Positions 47,208-60,257 of a DNA stretch of 64,000 nucleotides are shown here, piece after piece. How positions within the stretch are numbered: position 1 is the stretch's first letter; every line of letters begins with the position of its first letter. The DNA comes from Ciona savignyi (taxonomy: Eukaryota; Chordata; Ascidiacea; Phlebobranchia; Cionidae). The DNA lies in assembly GCA_000149265.1 (NCBI GenBank), contig CH002647.1:415961-479960 (forward strand), written 5' to 3'. The notes beneath the pieces were generated by a model. It had not been told where the DNA came from, ran no database searches, and saw only the letters and a program-made list of their open reading frames with translations. A program made the position numbers and the translations under genes.

Positions 47208-49196
47208 ATGGCCGGACCTTTACGACTTCTCATTTTGGCAACTATTATGGCGAGCATAAGCTTGACAGCAGAAGCCGAGTTTTCTATTCGAGTTCCTCAA
47301 AGTAAGTAGGGTGCACCTAATTCCATCACCTTTGTTTACATGTTGTCCAATCTGGTAAGGAAATTCCCATTTTAAAATGAGGAACCGAAAGCGTTGACTT
47401 ACAAGGAGAGAAAGTGGATTGTGAATCCAATATTGATATTGTGTGTGTGTGTGCTGCCATAAATTTAATCACAGCTCGGTCAACGATGAGCTGCTAAGTT
47501 TTATTGCCGAGAAATAGGTCAACTGGCTCTATTTGCAGAGAGTGATATACGATAGCAGCGTTAAGTTGTACATTGTTCGGTTTTATCCAATCCCGATTCC
47601 AGAACTCCTGCCCAACCCAGCTTTCTGTGTGTGTGTTGACACGCCTCAGAGCAAGCTAACAGTGGGGGATCCATAGTTAATCTATGTTAAATCAGTCTCC
47701 GCTCAATTGGCGCGACTCGGTTGAAATTCGCTCTTATGTCGACTGTGGTTTAACATTGACTGGCATCGCCTGTTCTATTATTCATGCGATGCTTATACTT
47801 AATCAGTCCCCTATCGAACGGAAGCATGGCTATTTGAACGGAATTCCTCTGTGTATATGGGCTTATTAATTCACGCACATCATAAAGCAGCCGATTAACA
47901 CAAAATGACACCAATGGATGTGTGTTACATGCAAGAAAAGGGCCAACATGTTTATCGTAACATACTTTAAACCTACTTTTTATGATTTATTCATGCTGAC
48001 CAACAACTTATTTTTGTAATCATTGATAAAGATGACTCGTTGATTTAAATAAGGCAGTTATAACGTAAATTGCATCCTTTGTCCGATACCACCTTTGTTT
48101 TTTGTTTCGGTTTCACTGACGCAAAAAAGCTAGGATTAGCAATCGAAGGCTTTTCCTGTTTATAATAACATGACCCGGCGTATTTCCTGTCAACAAAATG
48201 TATTGACTGTGTAGTTCCGGTATTCCATTCTTAAAACTTTGACCCGCGTCAACAATAACTTTTGTTTAGTTTATATACGTTGTGCGGTGTCATCATATCC
48301 GCTTTCGAAACCTTTCAAAAAAATACTTGTATAGAGATGTGTTATTAAGGTACTATTATACAATACTATTATACCCTTAGACTATTATACAATCGAAAAT
48401 ACTCTGACGTGATTCATTTAAAACAAAGAGTTTACCGGCAAGGTCTAGTTATTGTTCCAGATTCGGTTATTGTCACTTAAAGTTGCTAATGCATCACTCG
48501 AGATTTCATCAGATTTCGGTCTACCGGAATATTTTAACACGGTTGAGTGAGAAAGAACAAACCATGACGCAATCGCTAAGAACCGGGTCCAAAGTCCTCG
48601 TCGTTTTAAAACTGTGAAAATGGTATAATTTTAGAACGTTCCCGCCCATTAAACGCGACCGAAGTCCAACCTTCGTTCCTCGATGATTCATTTTGATGAA
48701 GCTGTGACTCTTTCGCCGCTACTCCACATTGTTATCATGGCGGTCACGTTCTGAGGATAATCGCCTACAATCGCCGGTTCGCGGTCCAGCGTTTCGGCCG
48801 AAAATATTCTCAAAGACAAATTAAAGCGCGTCAGACTGCTTGTTAAGTGGCGTTTACTTGAATCGCCTGCTATTACGCTTTAAATGAGTTCGTCGGCGGA
48901 CGGTTTGACCGAAGTATTAAATTAACCTATATGTTACGCACTGCTGGCGCTGGAATTTGGTATGTCAGAATTTTGCAACCGAATCGATATAGGACGTTCT
49001 ACGCATCACCCTGCCATATCAGTACCATAACACCTAATGTATTTTTATCTTGTATTATTATTAACAATGGTATTGGTTAAAGGACTATTAAAAACAGTCA
49101 GGCGCTTGTTTTGCAATATGTATATATATATGTGTGTATTATTAACAATGGTATTGGTTAAAGTACTATTAAAAACAGTCAGGCGCTTGTTTTGCA

Positions 49197-49240
<44 letters not shown>

Positions 49241-52200
49241 ACTTGACTGCGGACTGCGGTGCAAAAGTTTTCTTCACTTTGCACAATAATCATTCGGTTT
49301 TAAACAAAAAAATCCAATTAGATGGACAAGCCTATTTTATTTGCATGCATACGCACATACAAAGCAAGGTAATATAAACGATATAAACCGCATCGTTTAT
49401 GTTTATACGATTTTGTGTGTGTTTAGGCGAGAAAATCCAAACAAATTCCAAACGATATAAACAATATTCCATGTCTATTTATTGAATTTGCATTAAGCGA
49501 TAAGTTGGCATTTCTAGGCGTTGTCCACGGCTTCAATGCTGGCCATTGTGCATGCAAAACACTTTTTTTCGGTTGGTAGGATGGTAGCCCTCCTTAACAC
49601 CTTCTTATTGTAGATTATGGGTGTGCCAGCGGACGGAAAGATGGTTTGTTTCGTCACTATGACGTGTCCGCGTGCAAGGGAGTGTGGGAAGGACACGTGA
49701 AGGATGCACCGCTGTGCAGTGCTGGGTGGCACGTCTGTTCATGGTGAGAAGCAGCCTTAATTTAATGGGAACGATTGTGTAGCCGAATGGTTACCGTGAC
49801 CGATACGTATATCGACTTACATACAAAAAATTACCCATCTTGGGATCGAAACTGAGATCGGTAAAAATAATTAATTTAGGGCGCTGCAACAACCTAGTTG
49901 CATTTATAAATGAACAAGGAAAAAATAATGTCTTTCTGCTCACAGGAACGATACTGAAATGCTCTCCGCCATCTCCTGGTACCAGGCTGTCCATATTGAA
50001 GGCTGCTTTGCCATCAATGCGGCGAACAGAGACGGTCGGTGTACTGAATGCTCCGCGGAAGACGTAAGCCCTTAAAGTCGTCTGAACATTTTGGACTTGT
50101 TTGTCACATTTTCACCGATCCTCAGGACGACATGGCCGGTATTGGAGCCGACTGCCCGCATCAGAACGAAAACGAAGACTCATGTATGGGCCAGGGTAAA
50201 GTGACTGCGAGTTGGCGACGTCATCATAGCCACCCTTGCGATTACAAACCGTGGATGACTGGGGTTACTTGCTGCCGGAACAGACGGAAGGGTAGGTTAA
50301 AACCGTATGGCCTGAATTTTTTTGACTCTACATGTGGTATGCGCCTGCTCATAAAAATTCTTGCGCGCGTACAAGCTCTAAAGGTCAATGAAATTTTCCA
50401 CCAATTATAATGGGCAGCGGTTATTACCGCAATGCACGTTATCAGATTTTCTCGGCACTGTCAGCTGCTAAACCACAAACTGATCTTTGAACATTGTACC
50501 ATTGTACTCGAATGTAAAAATCGTGTTTTTACTTGCTTGCGGCCCATCTATTGCTCTGCAGGATAAACGGACGCACACCGAATAATATGGTTTTTCCGAT
50601 CGCGATATTTTGTCGTGTTTAAACTCATTAATGTTAAACGCACGAGAATCTAGCCTAGACATTTTAATTTTTAATTCATCCTTAAAGCGTATATCGATTT
50701 TACAGTCTGGCACCTTTTAATTTGCCGTGTGGTTTGTACCACCTATACATTCTTACACATTACATCGCGACATTTAACGTAGGTTTGTTTCCTCTATAAC
50801 TTTAAAATGCCTGTGTTTTCAATAAATTCATTAAAACATGCAGGTTCGGCGCCAGTAATAACCCTCTCCCCTGTTCCCGCCGTCCAATCGCCGGCCGGGT
50901 CTGAGATAAGTCTCAAATGCAAGGCGGCCGCCAGTCCCCTTCCCCATGTCACGTGGTATAAAAACGGCTACCCGGTCACGGGCGTTGAACTGACCGCCGA
51001 GGAAACGACCGTAGAAAACAAGGTCTATTCCACTCTTCGCATCTCCCCATCAGCTGTGGACGTGTCCGGCATCTACATGTGCAAAGCTGAAAACAGGTAA
51101 CGCTGGTGTGATTATCCGTAGCAATATTTACATACATGGTATACCTGTACAAAGATTCCCCTCACGCAAGTAGGTTTCTTCAAAACATCAAACAGTTTCA
51201 CTATTGTGGAGCTTGAATACACAGGGTTAAACCGCAAGATCAAGTTTCAACATGGCTGCCGATTCTCGGCGTGTGTACCAAAGTAACCCCGAGAAAGGGT
51301 GTTTCCACAATAGATAAAAAACGTGGCGTGTTCAAGTTCAGCCAATCCAAACTCATTGCAACATTTCCGAAGCGACTACATACACCAGCAGCGAGCAAAT
51401 TCGCAATATCTTGTAAAATAAAACGACCTCACTGTCTCTTTAATTGAACACCGTTTAAGAGCTGCGAACCGTAAGCCAGGTCCTCGGGTCACGCGAGTTC
51501 GTTAGTTTGTGACTCGCTAAAAACAACACCGTGTGTTCCATTTCCTTTCTTGTGTAAAGGGCAGTTTCCTGTCAAGCTATGGTCGAAAATATGTTTTCGA
51601 CACTCCGCGAAAGCCCCAAGACGTATTATTGGTTCTCTCCGTACACAAAGAATCCACATACACCCCTCTTTATTCAACATGACCTATCACACAAGATCTT
51701 TATTTGTCTCAAACAAGTTCAATCAACACATGACGCAAATGCTGGATTAAATCAACAAAAAAAGCAGCCAGAGTACATTTTTGTCATACCCGATAAAGAG
51801 TAGTTACTACCCAAATGTACTGTATGGATGGCAATACTAATAGGAGAAAAGGAGGGACTGATTACTAAAACTATGAAAACTAATAGTAACCCTGCCCTAA
51901 ACACTAATTTCAACTCCAGGAATAACCATAACTCCAAACCCGTGTTTAATACTAATGCCCCATTATCTTTAGTTTCCCTCATTCCATTTTTCCTCCTTTT
52001 AGTTCCCCCATGTACTGTACATCTTCACATGCTTTCGTAACCGCACGATTTTCTAAGATTTCGGTTTACGTTTCACAGACATGGGATTGCTGTGTCCTAC
52101 ACCTCTGACGTCACAGTCACTCAATCCATGCCGAATCTGGTGGCTTGCAAAGACAAAGCATCGCAGCAACTCCTGCACGGGTAACTATTGCCTTCTGTGA

Positions 52201-55200
52201 AAATTACTTTCAACCATTAACACAGTTTGTAATTTTATGGAAGATTTCTTTTTTTAATTACTAGGGATTAATACGTTTTTGCTTTATAAAACCTCGGCTA
52301 TTAGAAACGTGCATATAAAACTCATAAACATATTGGGCAATTGATATTTATATAATAACTGACACAAATAGGAGAGCTTTCCAAACTGTTAATAAATATT
52401 TGCGTGTGTTGAAATGAACATCAGTATATAACGTAAATGCCAGGTTTGTTTAATTTACTAGAAGCTGAAGGCTGGTTCACACACACACTCTTGCGCACTG
52501 GTGACAGCTATTGTTTACTGGGGTGATTTTTGAACTCTTAATGGGCTCGTCACTATGCCCGTTTTTATATATAAAAATCGTTAAGTATCGGTCGCGTTGA
52601 CCATTCGGCCACAAGAACGTACTGGCCAGATGTTTATTTCTTTTGCTGGATCCACAAGCAGGCCTGTGCGCCAGCTTATGATAAACAAACTCCTGTTCGA
52701 CCGGACGCATGCGTGTGGGAAGCATGGTGTTATTAGAACTCGATATTACGGAACGATGTAAGAGGCAGGTATATCACACTATCGAAACTTAGCCCGGCAA
52801 AAAAGGCTTTAATCAGGTTTTGCACAGCCAGTTTGGTGCAGTGAGCGCCGATTACAAAATGCAACACAATATGTCCCCTGCGTGCTATAAAAAAACAGCA
52901 CCCGCCATTAGTATGTGGACGGTCCACAATGGACCTGTTTTTAACGTTTCTACCTTGTCTAGGGGGATCATCGCTGCGTGCCGAGGAAAGTGGAAAGGAT
53001 CTGTAAAGAAATCTTCAAAGCAACTTTGCGCAAAAGGATGGCGCGTTTGTGGCTTGCGGAATCGAAACATCCTCAACAAGTTGACTTGGGCTGAGACCGT
53101 TTCTCTTCCCGGTTGCTACGCGTACGACGCTGCAACTTCCGATCACTTTGCGTGTAACAGGTAAGGAAAAGAAGATACGAGTTTACCATTTCAGTTCCAG
53201 CCATTTAAACTTGTCATTTCTAGGTGTTCCAGCAGACTAAAAGGTAACAGCATGTCGGGCATTGGCGCTGGATGTGGGTCACTTGAACGAAGCAAAACTT
53301 CTTGTCTGAACAAGGGACGGATCGGGGTTTGGAACAAACTACGCGGCAATTCCACCGACGAGTTTGACGTTGCTGTGTCGAATAATTTCGACGTACCGTC
53401 TAAAACTCTGTCCTCCTGCCGTTATTACAAAGGCGTCACCACCGGTATCATGTGCTGCAAAAAGAAGTCCAACAAACGACGGAAAGGTAAGTCACTGATA
53501 TCAATGCATGAGTTCGAAGCTGTTTTGCGAAACTCTACAATTTCGCTGTAACCTCGACGTGCGTAAACCAAGTGGGCAAACCTTTCACGTCATTTAAAAC
53601 CGCGATACGACATAAACTTACAAGGTCCGTGTTAACAAGCACGTAACGCTATTTATTCCATAAAAACATGTCATTGCTAATGTGCGGAGGTAAAGTTGGA
53701 AAACAGTCTGTCACGAAGGTAATAAAAAGTGGCCAATCATCACTTCTGTACAAATTTAAACTTTAAACCTTTGGATGTAAACATAACTATCAATCATAAG
53801 AAATTGGAAGGTTCATCTTGCCTCTGGTCAAATTGTTGGAACGGTGTTATTAACATAGCACCGCTCATGTTGATAAAGCGTGTTTATCCGAAGGAAACCA
53901 ATAAGTTCACATGACCTGTAAATGAATAAAAAGGAGTTGAAACTTTATAAGTGACATCGCTAAGCTATTCCGTGTTATTTCCACCATTGCTTGCTTTGTG
54001 GAGCACAGGAATCTCGGCCGATAAGCTTTCCCACAAGAAACAAACTCTGTAGTAGCAACAAACCTGATGGGAAAAAGTAACCGCAAAGTTATGGCTGATT
54101 ACTCACTAGGTTTTACACGCCAAGAAGTACAGCAATATCATTATGCATGTTCTACATATAATTCCCTGCTTTATAACCTTAATTTAGCAATTATCTTTAA
54201 TTTGTTTTAATTTTGCCGCATTTAACGCACGATTTTGTTTTTTCTTCATTCAATTCATCGCATTCTTCATTCTCGCCACTGTTGCACCACCCATTGCGAC
54301 ACCAGTTCCTGTTTGTAACCCTGGCTGTGAGAACGGGGGAGTGTGTAAAGTGGGTAATGTGTGCCAATGCCCGGTTGGGAGATCAGGTTATCGCTGCGAA
54401 GTTTTAAACGTAGCTCTCGGTAAGTGAAGCGAAAACGCAATCCTTGCATGCTATCTACCATAATTTAAGACTTAAGTTCTTGACATTTGCTTGACATTTT
54501 TTAATTTTTGTTACTCATTGTTTTTATAACGCGACAAAACCTTTTCTGTTTTGTTACATTTTATAGTTAAACATTTATTTTACCAAGCTCCTGGTATGGT
54601 AACATACAAAGCGTATATGTTATGCTGTTTACTAGCTTAGTTTCAATACAGTAACCGCCGATGGTTCTTTATCTTATTTTTTTCGGCCATGCATTCTGCT
54701 TTGTATTACATTGGGCCTCATTTTAACCCCTATTAGTTGCTTACTGGGACTTCTTTTAAGCAAAGTGTATAAACCGACTCATTGCGACAATCGTTTGACA
54801 GCCCCCCTTTTATAGATTTTTGCTGGGTCGCGTTTTGAATTCATAAAAAGATATCTTTCCTCTTAGTTCGTTTTTAAATAGTAAATTTATACGCGACTAG
54901 TGCTGACGTTCAGCCAAGCACATATCAGCTAACTGTGCGAGGTTTTGCAGGGAGGCGATGCAAAACGCCGTGTGGTCCAAACAGCCACTGCAGCAGGAAG
55001 GGAATCTGCAAGTGCGACAAGGGCTTCAAATCAACAGGCGACACTTGTGTTGCTCGCAATTCGAAAAAGAAAGGCAGGTGTCGCGGCATCGTCTGCCAAA
55101 ACGGGGGACGTTGCAGAAGGGGAAAATGCATTTGCGCAGCTCGATTCTCTGGCCAGCGTTGCGAACTGGGTAAGACATTTTTAACTTTCATATTTCTATA

Positions 55201-55807
55201 AGCGAGGAAATATATACGCCTCCCCAAATCACTGTCTGTCAGTGTGTAACCCAGCACTGGATTCAAATAAAAGCAACGGCGTCCGGTTTCGGTATTACGC
55301 AACCCACTGAAACAATACATATTATTTGACAAGGCATTCCGATCATGTGTAACAATTTCCGTCAATACTTCATCCTATTGTTAAATGAATCCCACAAGAT
55401 TCTAAATTGTGTAGCGCGATTCCTTCTGTCTTGTCTGGTAGTGTGTAGTGTGTGGGCAACACCGAACACCTGTTTCACTAGCCAAGTATTTTGTTGTCCA
55501 CGCCATTCAAACGTTAAACTACAAGGCACTCGGTCAACAGCATCCTTAATGTAAATTTTAACTTTTTGACCACGTCATTATCTATATATTCTAATAATAA
55601 CTTTATTATTCAACACCGTTTTTATTTTTCATCATCATATATCAATCCAAGTCACTAACCTGTATCATCATCATTAACCAGTCAACTTTCGTCGTCATTT
55701 GCTTATTAACCAATCCGCACCACCAATCACGTCACGTGACCACAATCATCCAATCACTTGTTTTGTTTTCAGCAAACGTTGACCCAACACAGCTCACACT
55801 GCACTGA
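47208..55807 (+). CDS. Secreted protein: duplicated Cys-rich module, Ig domain, EGF repeats
   Basis: Eleven exons: 47208-47301, 49614-49743, 49946-50063, 50126-50291, 50844-51096, 52079-52180, 52912-53160, 53224-53486, 54306-54419, 54951-55169, 55773-55807; phases agree; 580 residues. Order: signal peptide (1-23); Cys-rich module 1 (about 32-168); Ig domain (about 172-262, C..W..YxC pattern with TWYKNGYPV and SGIYMCKA); module 2 (about 288-456); three EGF-like repeats (about 460-570). Both modules share a CxGxWxG block, LCxxGWxVC, GC(F/Y)A(I/Y)(N/D)AA, M(A/S)GIGAxC and a final CC followed by a basic cluster. RNRR after module 1 resembles a furin site. Module 1 uses three exons, module 2 two. 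Ig plus EGF recalls neuregulin-type ligands, but there is no membrane span, so this is only an analogy. I cannot name the module. AATAAA is at 56989-56994. Confidence 0.88.
49052..49240 (+). repeat. 84-bp tandem duplication ending in an AT microsatellite
   Basis: GTATTATTAACAATGGTATT begins at 49052 and again at 49136. Both units run through AGGCGCTTGTTTTGCAATAT and end in a TA repeat, which is much longer after copy 2 (about 49200-49240). The two units differ at one or two bases. It sits in intron 1 of the Ig/EGF gene. Confidence 0.9.
49773..49868 (+). repeat. Family B repeat
   Basis: GTGTAGCCGAATGGTTACCG, CGACTTACATACAAAAAATT and GATCGAAACTGAGATCGGTA. It lies between exons 2 and 3 of the Ig/EGF gene. 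Confidence 0.65.
51838..52011. mobile_element. MITE-like element, family C
   Basis: Left end TAATAGGAGAAAAGGAGGG and right end TTTTTCCTCCTTTTAGTT are imperfect inverted repeats. The interior has AATAGTAACCCTGCCCTAAA and AACCATAACTCCAAACCC. It lies in the intron between exons 5 and 6 of the Ig/EGF gene, about 70 bases before exon 6. Confidence 0.6.
52524..52618 (-). repeat. Family B repeat
   Basis: TTTTGAACTCTTAATGGGCT, CGTCACTATGCCCGTTTTTA and GGTCGCGTTGACCATTCGGC: a good minus-orientation copy in intron 6 of the Ig/EGF gene. Confidence 0.7.
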
Positions 55808-57479
55808 TCGAAACGTCACAATAACCTTTGTAAAGTCATAGACAACAACTGCTTGACTTCGAGAGTGACGTGGGACCCTTGACTTCTACCTCAGTATTAT
55901 TGTAAAGTCGTAAATAAGTGTAACATCAACTTCACTGATGTGACTATAAGCTCTCCTTTGAATTGCACATAACATTTATCTTCAAGCATCGCCACTTATT
56001 TCCGCACACGCAACGCCTAACTGCCTGGAAGCACGTGTAAAGTATCTTAAAATATTTTTTGTTGTTTTTCATAATACATGACAACGCGGATTTTCATCCC
56101 ACTGTCCGTCTTATACTAATTATTCCGTCATGTTACAGTGAGTGTCGTTGTTACCCACTTGAACTGATGGAAGTTTACTCAAAGCCTCGCCCCTCTTATT
56201 TCGAGGTGTGGTTTCACAACTTAAAAGTTTGAAACAAAAAATGTAGTCTGACCTTAACAAAAAAAATGTAAAAATTTTCGTGTTCGCGATGTGTTTTAGT
56301 TGCGTTTTTCGTCTACCCTCCCTTTCCACTATGTTCCTTCAGTTTGTACATCTCTGGCGGATCGTGTCGGTTCGATCGCCGTCTAACCAACCCCATGTAT
56401 ATTTTAAAGGTCACTTATGGAACCTTTTAACTCTGCTGCGTTCGGTATGGAGTCGCGTGACGAACAGGACGTGAGAAACAACTACCATTCGTTTATATCG
56501 ATACGTTTATGCATTGTGATTTTCGTTTTGTTTTGTTAATTTTATGTTGTTGGCGAAACACGTTACCGCCTCTGGAGGGACTCGACGCTGCCCTAAGCCA
56601 TTTGTTTTTAACTTTTTATCACGTTTAAAGTTAACTTTAGTTTTTAAGGCTGTGTGATTGACACTGTGGTCCTTGTTTAAAGGGGAAAAGTGAACTGACT
56701 CAAGCTATCTCCACTTTGGTAGCTTGTTTGACTTTGGAAATATTGTTAGTTTTTAGCATAAGAAGCAAGATATAATGTAACAGTAAAACTGGTTTTTGTT
56801 TTAAACAATTTGCCACCATTCTTGCCTGCACCTTATCTGTTCGTTGTTGTAAGTGTCAAACTCGCATATCCAATGTACTCGGGAAAATATACTAAAGAAA
56901 AACGACCTTTTGTGTACGGTTATTGGTTCTATTTTATTATATACATAATACGACTCATGGTTACATAAACACTGTATAAAAACGAGTTAATAAACACAAC
57001 AAGTAGCTTTACATTCAAATGAAGAAAGTTTAGTTGCAGTTAATTCCATTTCCCCAATGGTTGTTACATCCCGTTTGAGCTGTATTTTAATTCTGACTTC
57101 AAGAACTCGTCATCCTATAACAAAACTAGTGTTATTTCCGAAATTGGTAGGATAGGATATTCATGTTTATCCCCGTGAATAGGTAAACCAAGGGGGTAAA
57201 CACACGAGCAGTCGTCAGATCACCTCGCTCCCATCGTCGGGTTACCGTAGCTATTGCATTGTGTTGTATATAATAAACAAGTTCCTTCAATTTGGTAGAA
57301 CCCATAAATCCGCTGGGTTCAGGCACTGTCCGTTAAGTGCCTTGCCCAAGGACACAACCGACCATGATGGGCTTGTCACCAAGACCGTTTTTATATCGAA
57401 ATCGGTTCATGTATCGCTCGCGTTAACCATTAGACCACCCAACCGTACGCTTATCTTTAACGAAAAGAAGCACAATGGG
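55808..57479. other. Convergent 3' ends of the Ig/EGF gene and the four-pass membrane gene
   Basis: Probably a long 3' UTR on the plus strand up to AATAAA at 56989-56994. For the minus gene, TTTATT at 56933-56938 is a possible polyadenylation signal, so the two transcripts may overlap. A family A copy and a family B copy lie back to back at 57147-57448. Confidence 0.5.
57147..57448 (-). repeat. Composite of family A (57147-57363) and family B (57366-57448)
   Basis: A minus-orientation family A element, from its reversed tail (GGTAGGATAGGATATTCATG) to GGACACAACCGACCA, passes without a gap into a minus-orientation family B element (GGGCTTGTCACCAAGACCGT, CGCGTTAACCATTAGACCAC). The family A head is replaced by the B element, suggesting insertion or a template switch. 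Confidence 0.75.
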
Positions 57480-59250
57480 CTACTGCTCTTTAGCGCCACC
57501 TACCTTTAGAAGGAGAAAGAACACCCCTGCGACAATTGATACGGGGACCGAAGTCCAGAGAAGACCGAAGCTGTAACCGTAGGTTCCCGTACCTGGCTTG
57601 TACACCCCCATGAATATTCCAAGGGAAACTATATAGATGCAACCTGAAATAAAACAGATATTAAGCCTGTGCCGTTTGGTCTTCTCATTAAACAATGTCA
57701 ACCACGGAGTTAGCACCACCGCTTGTAACAACACGTTTCTATATTATAGTTACAGTGGACGCTTAATTGTTTCTGCAGGAATAAATGTATGGAGTTCTCT
57801 TTCTTTCTTTTTAACTTAATATATATAACATTATCTCTATATATACGATTATTATTTTATTTTTGCGAGCAAACCCGAGTAGATTTGGCTTCCATCACAC
57901 GGGTCCATCCCACTAATGATGAGATATTGTGTATTAACGGCCCGGTAGCAGCCACATATTAGAAGGGTATAAATTGGGTGATTTCTGAGATAATTCTACC
58001 TTAACTGGGGTAAAAGGTAAGCTATTTAAATAGAATTAGTACCCATTAAATTTCAATAAGAGGGGGTTAATGTGAAAATTTTAGCTCCAACTGGATTATT
58101 TTTTTCCACACAGTATATTTAAGAAATTTGGTCGATTCATATGAAAACGGCTGATTTTAAAAAGATTACTGGGACGCTTAGGTTCATCTTAATTAAAATC
58201 TAATGTGTATAAAAAAAGTGATTCAGATTTCCTTGTGCCCAAAGAGATAAAGTGCTGCAGTTATGTTTTCATTAATTTCTAGCAACACCCGCTAAGTACG
58301 TTATCCAGGGACACAATCGACTAGTTAGCGGCTGGGATCGATTCCAACAAGTGTCGAGTCAGTTTTACGGTTTATTATTGCTAACTAGTTGATTTAGAAA
58401 CGCTTTTGTGTGGAAACGTGTACATAGCAAGGTTTTTAATTATCAAGGGCAAACTGTAGGTCGCGTGTTGACCAAATAAATTACGGCTTATATCTTACGA
58501 TTAAGACATATTGAATAACTTTGTTTTAATCTACGACTTAGGGATGGTCAAGTAAATTGCGATTTACTTTCAATCGCATTTCGAAAAGGTTTGTCTCGAT
58601 TAGAAAACTTGTAAACTTTATTTCGGCCTAAGTATATTGATGTTCTTTTAAAATAGAAAGGCAAAAGAAAACTGCAAAAATGATCTGTACCGTATAAGGA
58701 AAAACACACATAAAGGATAACTTTCAAAAAGGAACCGTGGGGCTTTTATACCTGTAAAAATGCAAAGCACTCCTCCCAAAATTGCCCTTCCACGACCATG
58801 ACCAAAGAACCGAGCTAGCAAAATGATTGATGCAATGCACAGGCATATGATTCCAAGCAGTATCAGCACACTGACACCCACCGCCCACACTGTGAAAGTA
58901 ATTGCATGTTAATGGCATCGCGATAGTACATTCTATGAATGTAATGTGGTCAAATGGTTAACAAGTCTGATACGTATACTAATTCTATACACAAACGGTA
59001 TTGGTAACAAGCTCATTATTGGTTTGAAACCTAGCACTGTTAAAAAATTCGGTATAAGTAATAACAAAACTGATACTATCTCACATGCGACTGAAGTTGT
59101 TTTCGTTCGTTCATACTCCCCAAGAAGTGTAAAGAAAAATCTGTCGTGCCAACCCGGTGTTGCGACTGCCACGACAGAGAACAGAAACGATATGAAAATA
59201 AGTACAGCAATTGCAATCAAGTGCATCGTCTGATCTTTTAAATTTGCCAT
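57480..59250 (-). CDS. Small four-pass membrane protein (PMP22/claudin-like topology)
   Basis: Three minus-strand exons: 59085-59250, 58752-58889, 57480-57643; both introns phase 1; 155 residues. The Met at 59250 opens MANLKDQTMHLIAIAV. Four hydrophobic segments lie at about 9-30, 57-82, 91-115 and 125-147, with short loops and a cytoplasmic end VGGAKEQ. The first loop has TPGW but not the claudin GLWxxC..C signature, so it is not a classical claudin; PMP22/EMP/MARVEL-like tetraspan is the nearest description by topology. The family is not certain. It faces the Ig/EGF gene tail to tail. Confidence 0.75.
58943..59050 (+). repeat. Family B repeat
   Basis: AATGTGGTCAAATGGTTAAC, TACGTATACTAATTCTATAC and GGTTTGAAACCTAGCACTGT. 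It ends about 35 bases before exon 1 of the four-pass gene (within its first intron). Confidence 0.65.
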
Positions 59251-59905
59251 TCTCGAAGTTTTATGCAATTTATTCTCCTTTAAAATTAAGGTTATAATAT
59301 CAATTGTAAATGACAAAACTGTCTGTGTTTATTTCTATTTCTGTTTGCTAGTATCTGTTTTTTAGCTTTATTCTTGTTTACTAGTATCACTTTATTAAAG
59401 TTCCTGTTGTATTGCGGTGTATAGCTGTGCTAAATTCAGCCAACAACAGACGTTCCACGCCCTTATTGTATTCTACGGGCCAGTAGTTTTCGCTGCTTCG
59501 TCAGTTTCAGTAAATGCTTACAAAAGAACGTTCTCAGTTTAGATTTGCCTGCGGGGTTCGCGCCTATTGAACCGGGACGAAGCACAGAAACTATTGTGCA
59601 TCAGCTACGCTCTGTTGAAGACTAAAATCCCTTCAGTCGTTGAAACCGTAGAATTGTACAAAGCCATTACCGATTCCAAACATTAGATTTGTACTTTGCA
59701 TATTTATTATAACTGGGTAGGCCTATATAATGTCTGCATGCGGCAGTAATGCTGAATTGCCAAGTATACCTTTCTTAGTTATTTGTTATTTCTACCATGT
59801 CCAACACAACTTGAAATTGATTGTAAACGATTTTTTTGCAAATTTAAACCTTAACGTCAATATTTGTGAGGTATGGTGAAAACCAACTAAGACACAATGA
59901 ACAGC
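59251..59905. other. Spacer with one unassigned open frame
   Basis: Holds the promoter side of the four-pass gene. A plus-strand frame of about 48 codons ending at TAG near 59685 (LLNRDEAQKLLCISYALLKT) looks protein-like, but it has no partner exons and another frame across the same bases is also open. I do not call it a gene. Confidence 0.3.
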
Positions 59906-60101
59906 TCACAAAAATGATTCTGTTAGCAAACCAATGGTTTCGGGATCAAAGCCATCTTCGGTAAAAGGAAAGTGATATTTTGACACCAGCTTGTACAAGG
60001 TTGAGTTAATATTTGATAGCTTGCAGACTTTTTTAGTTGTATCGGCATCGCTGATAAACACACAACCATCCTTAAAATGAATGCCCTTTTTTGATTGTTT
60101 A
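59906..60101 (-). CDS. Orphan terminal-exon candidate (minus strand)
   Basis: After a possible acceptor (pyrimidine tract, TTTTAACTAAAAAG, exon from 60101) the frame is open for 65 codons to TGA at 59906-59908. The peptide looks natural (DGCVFISDADTTKKVCKLSN, HFPFTEDGFDPETIGLLTES) and has no Met. No upstream exon is visible before the next gene starts at 60895. It could be the 3' end of a gene whose other exons lie in introns of the 60895-64000 gene, or a remnant. Confidence 0.35.
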
Positions 60102-60257
60102 CTTTTTAGTTAAAATAGTTTAGAGAAAATATTATGAACCGTTATCAGGCAGATCTTCTAAGTATTCTTAACTAGTATTAGGCCACCGTATATCTATCGT
60201 AGTGAACTGTATATAATTAGTACATTCTAATTTAACTCATTATTATTGGTAAAAGTC

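Noticed and set aside
49200..49240. AT run as a possible origin or regulatory element
   Set aside because: Simple microsatellite; nothing else supports a function.
54925..55365. 146-codon minus-strand frame across the EGF exon
   Set aside because: The plus strand clearly encodes EGF repeats with correct cysteines and splice phases.
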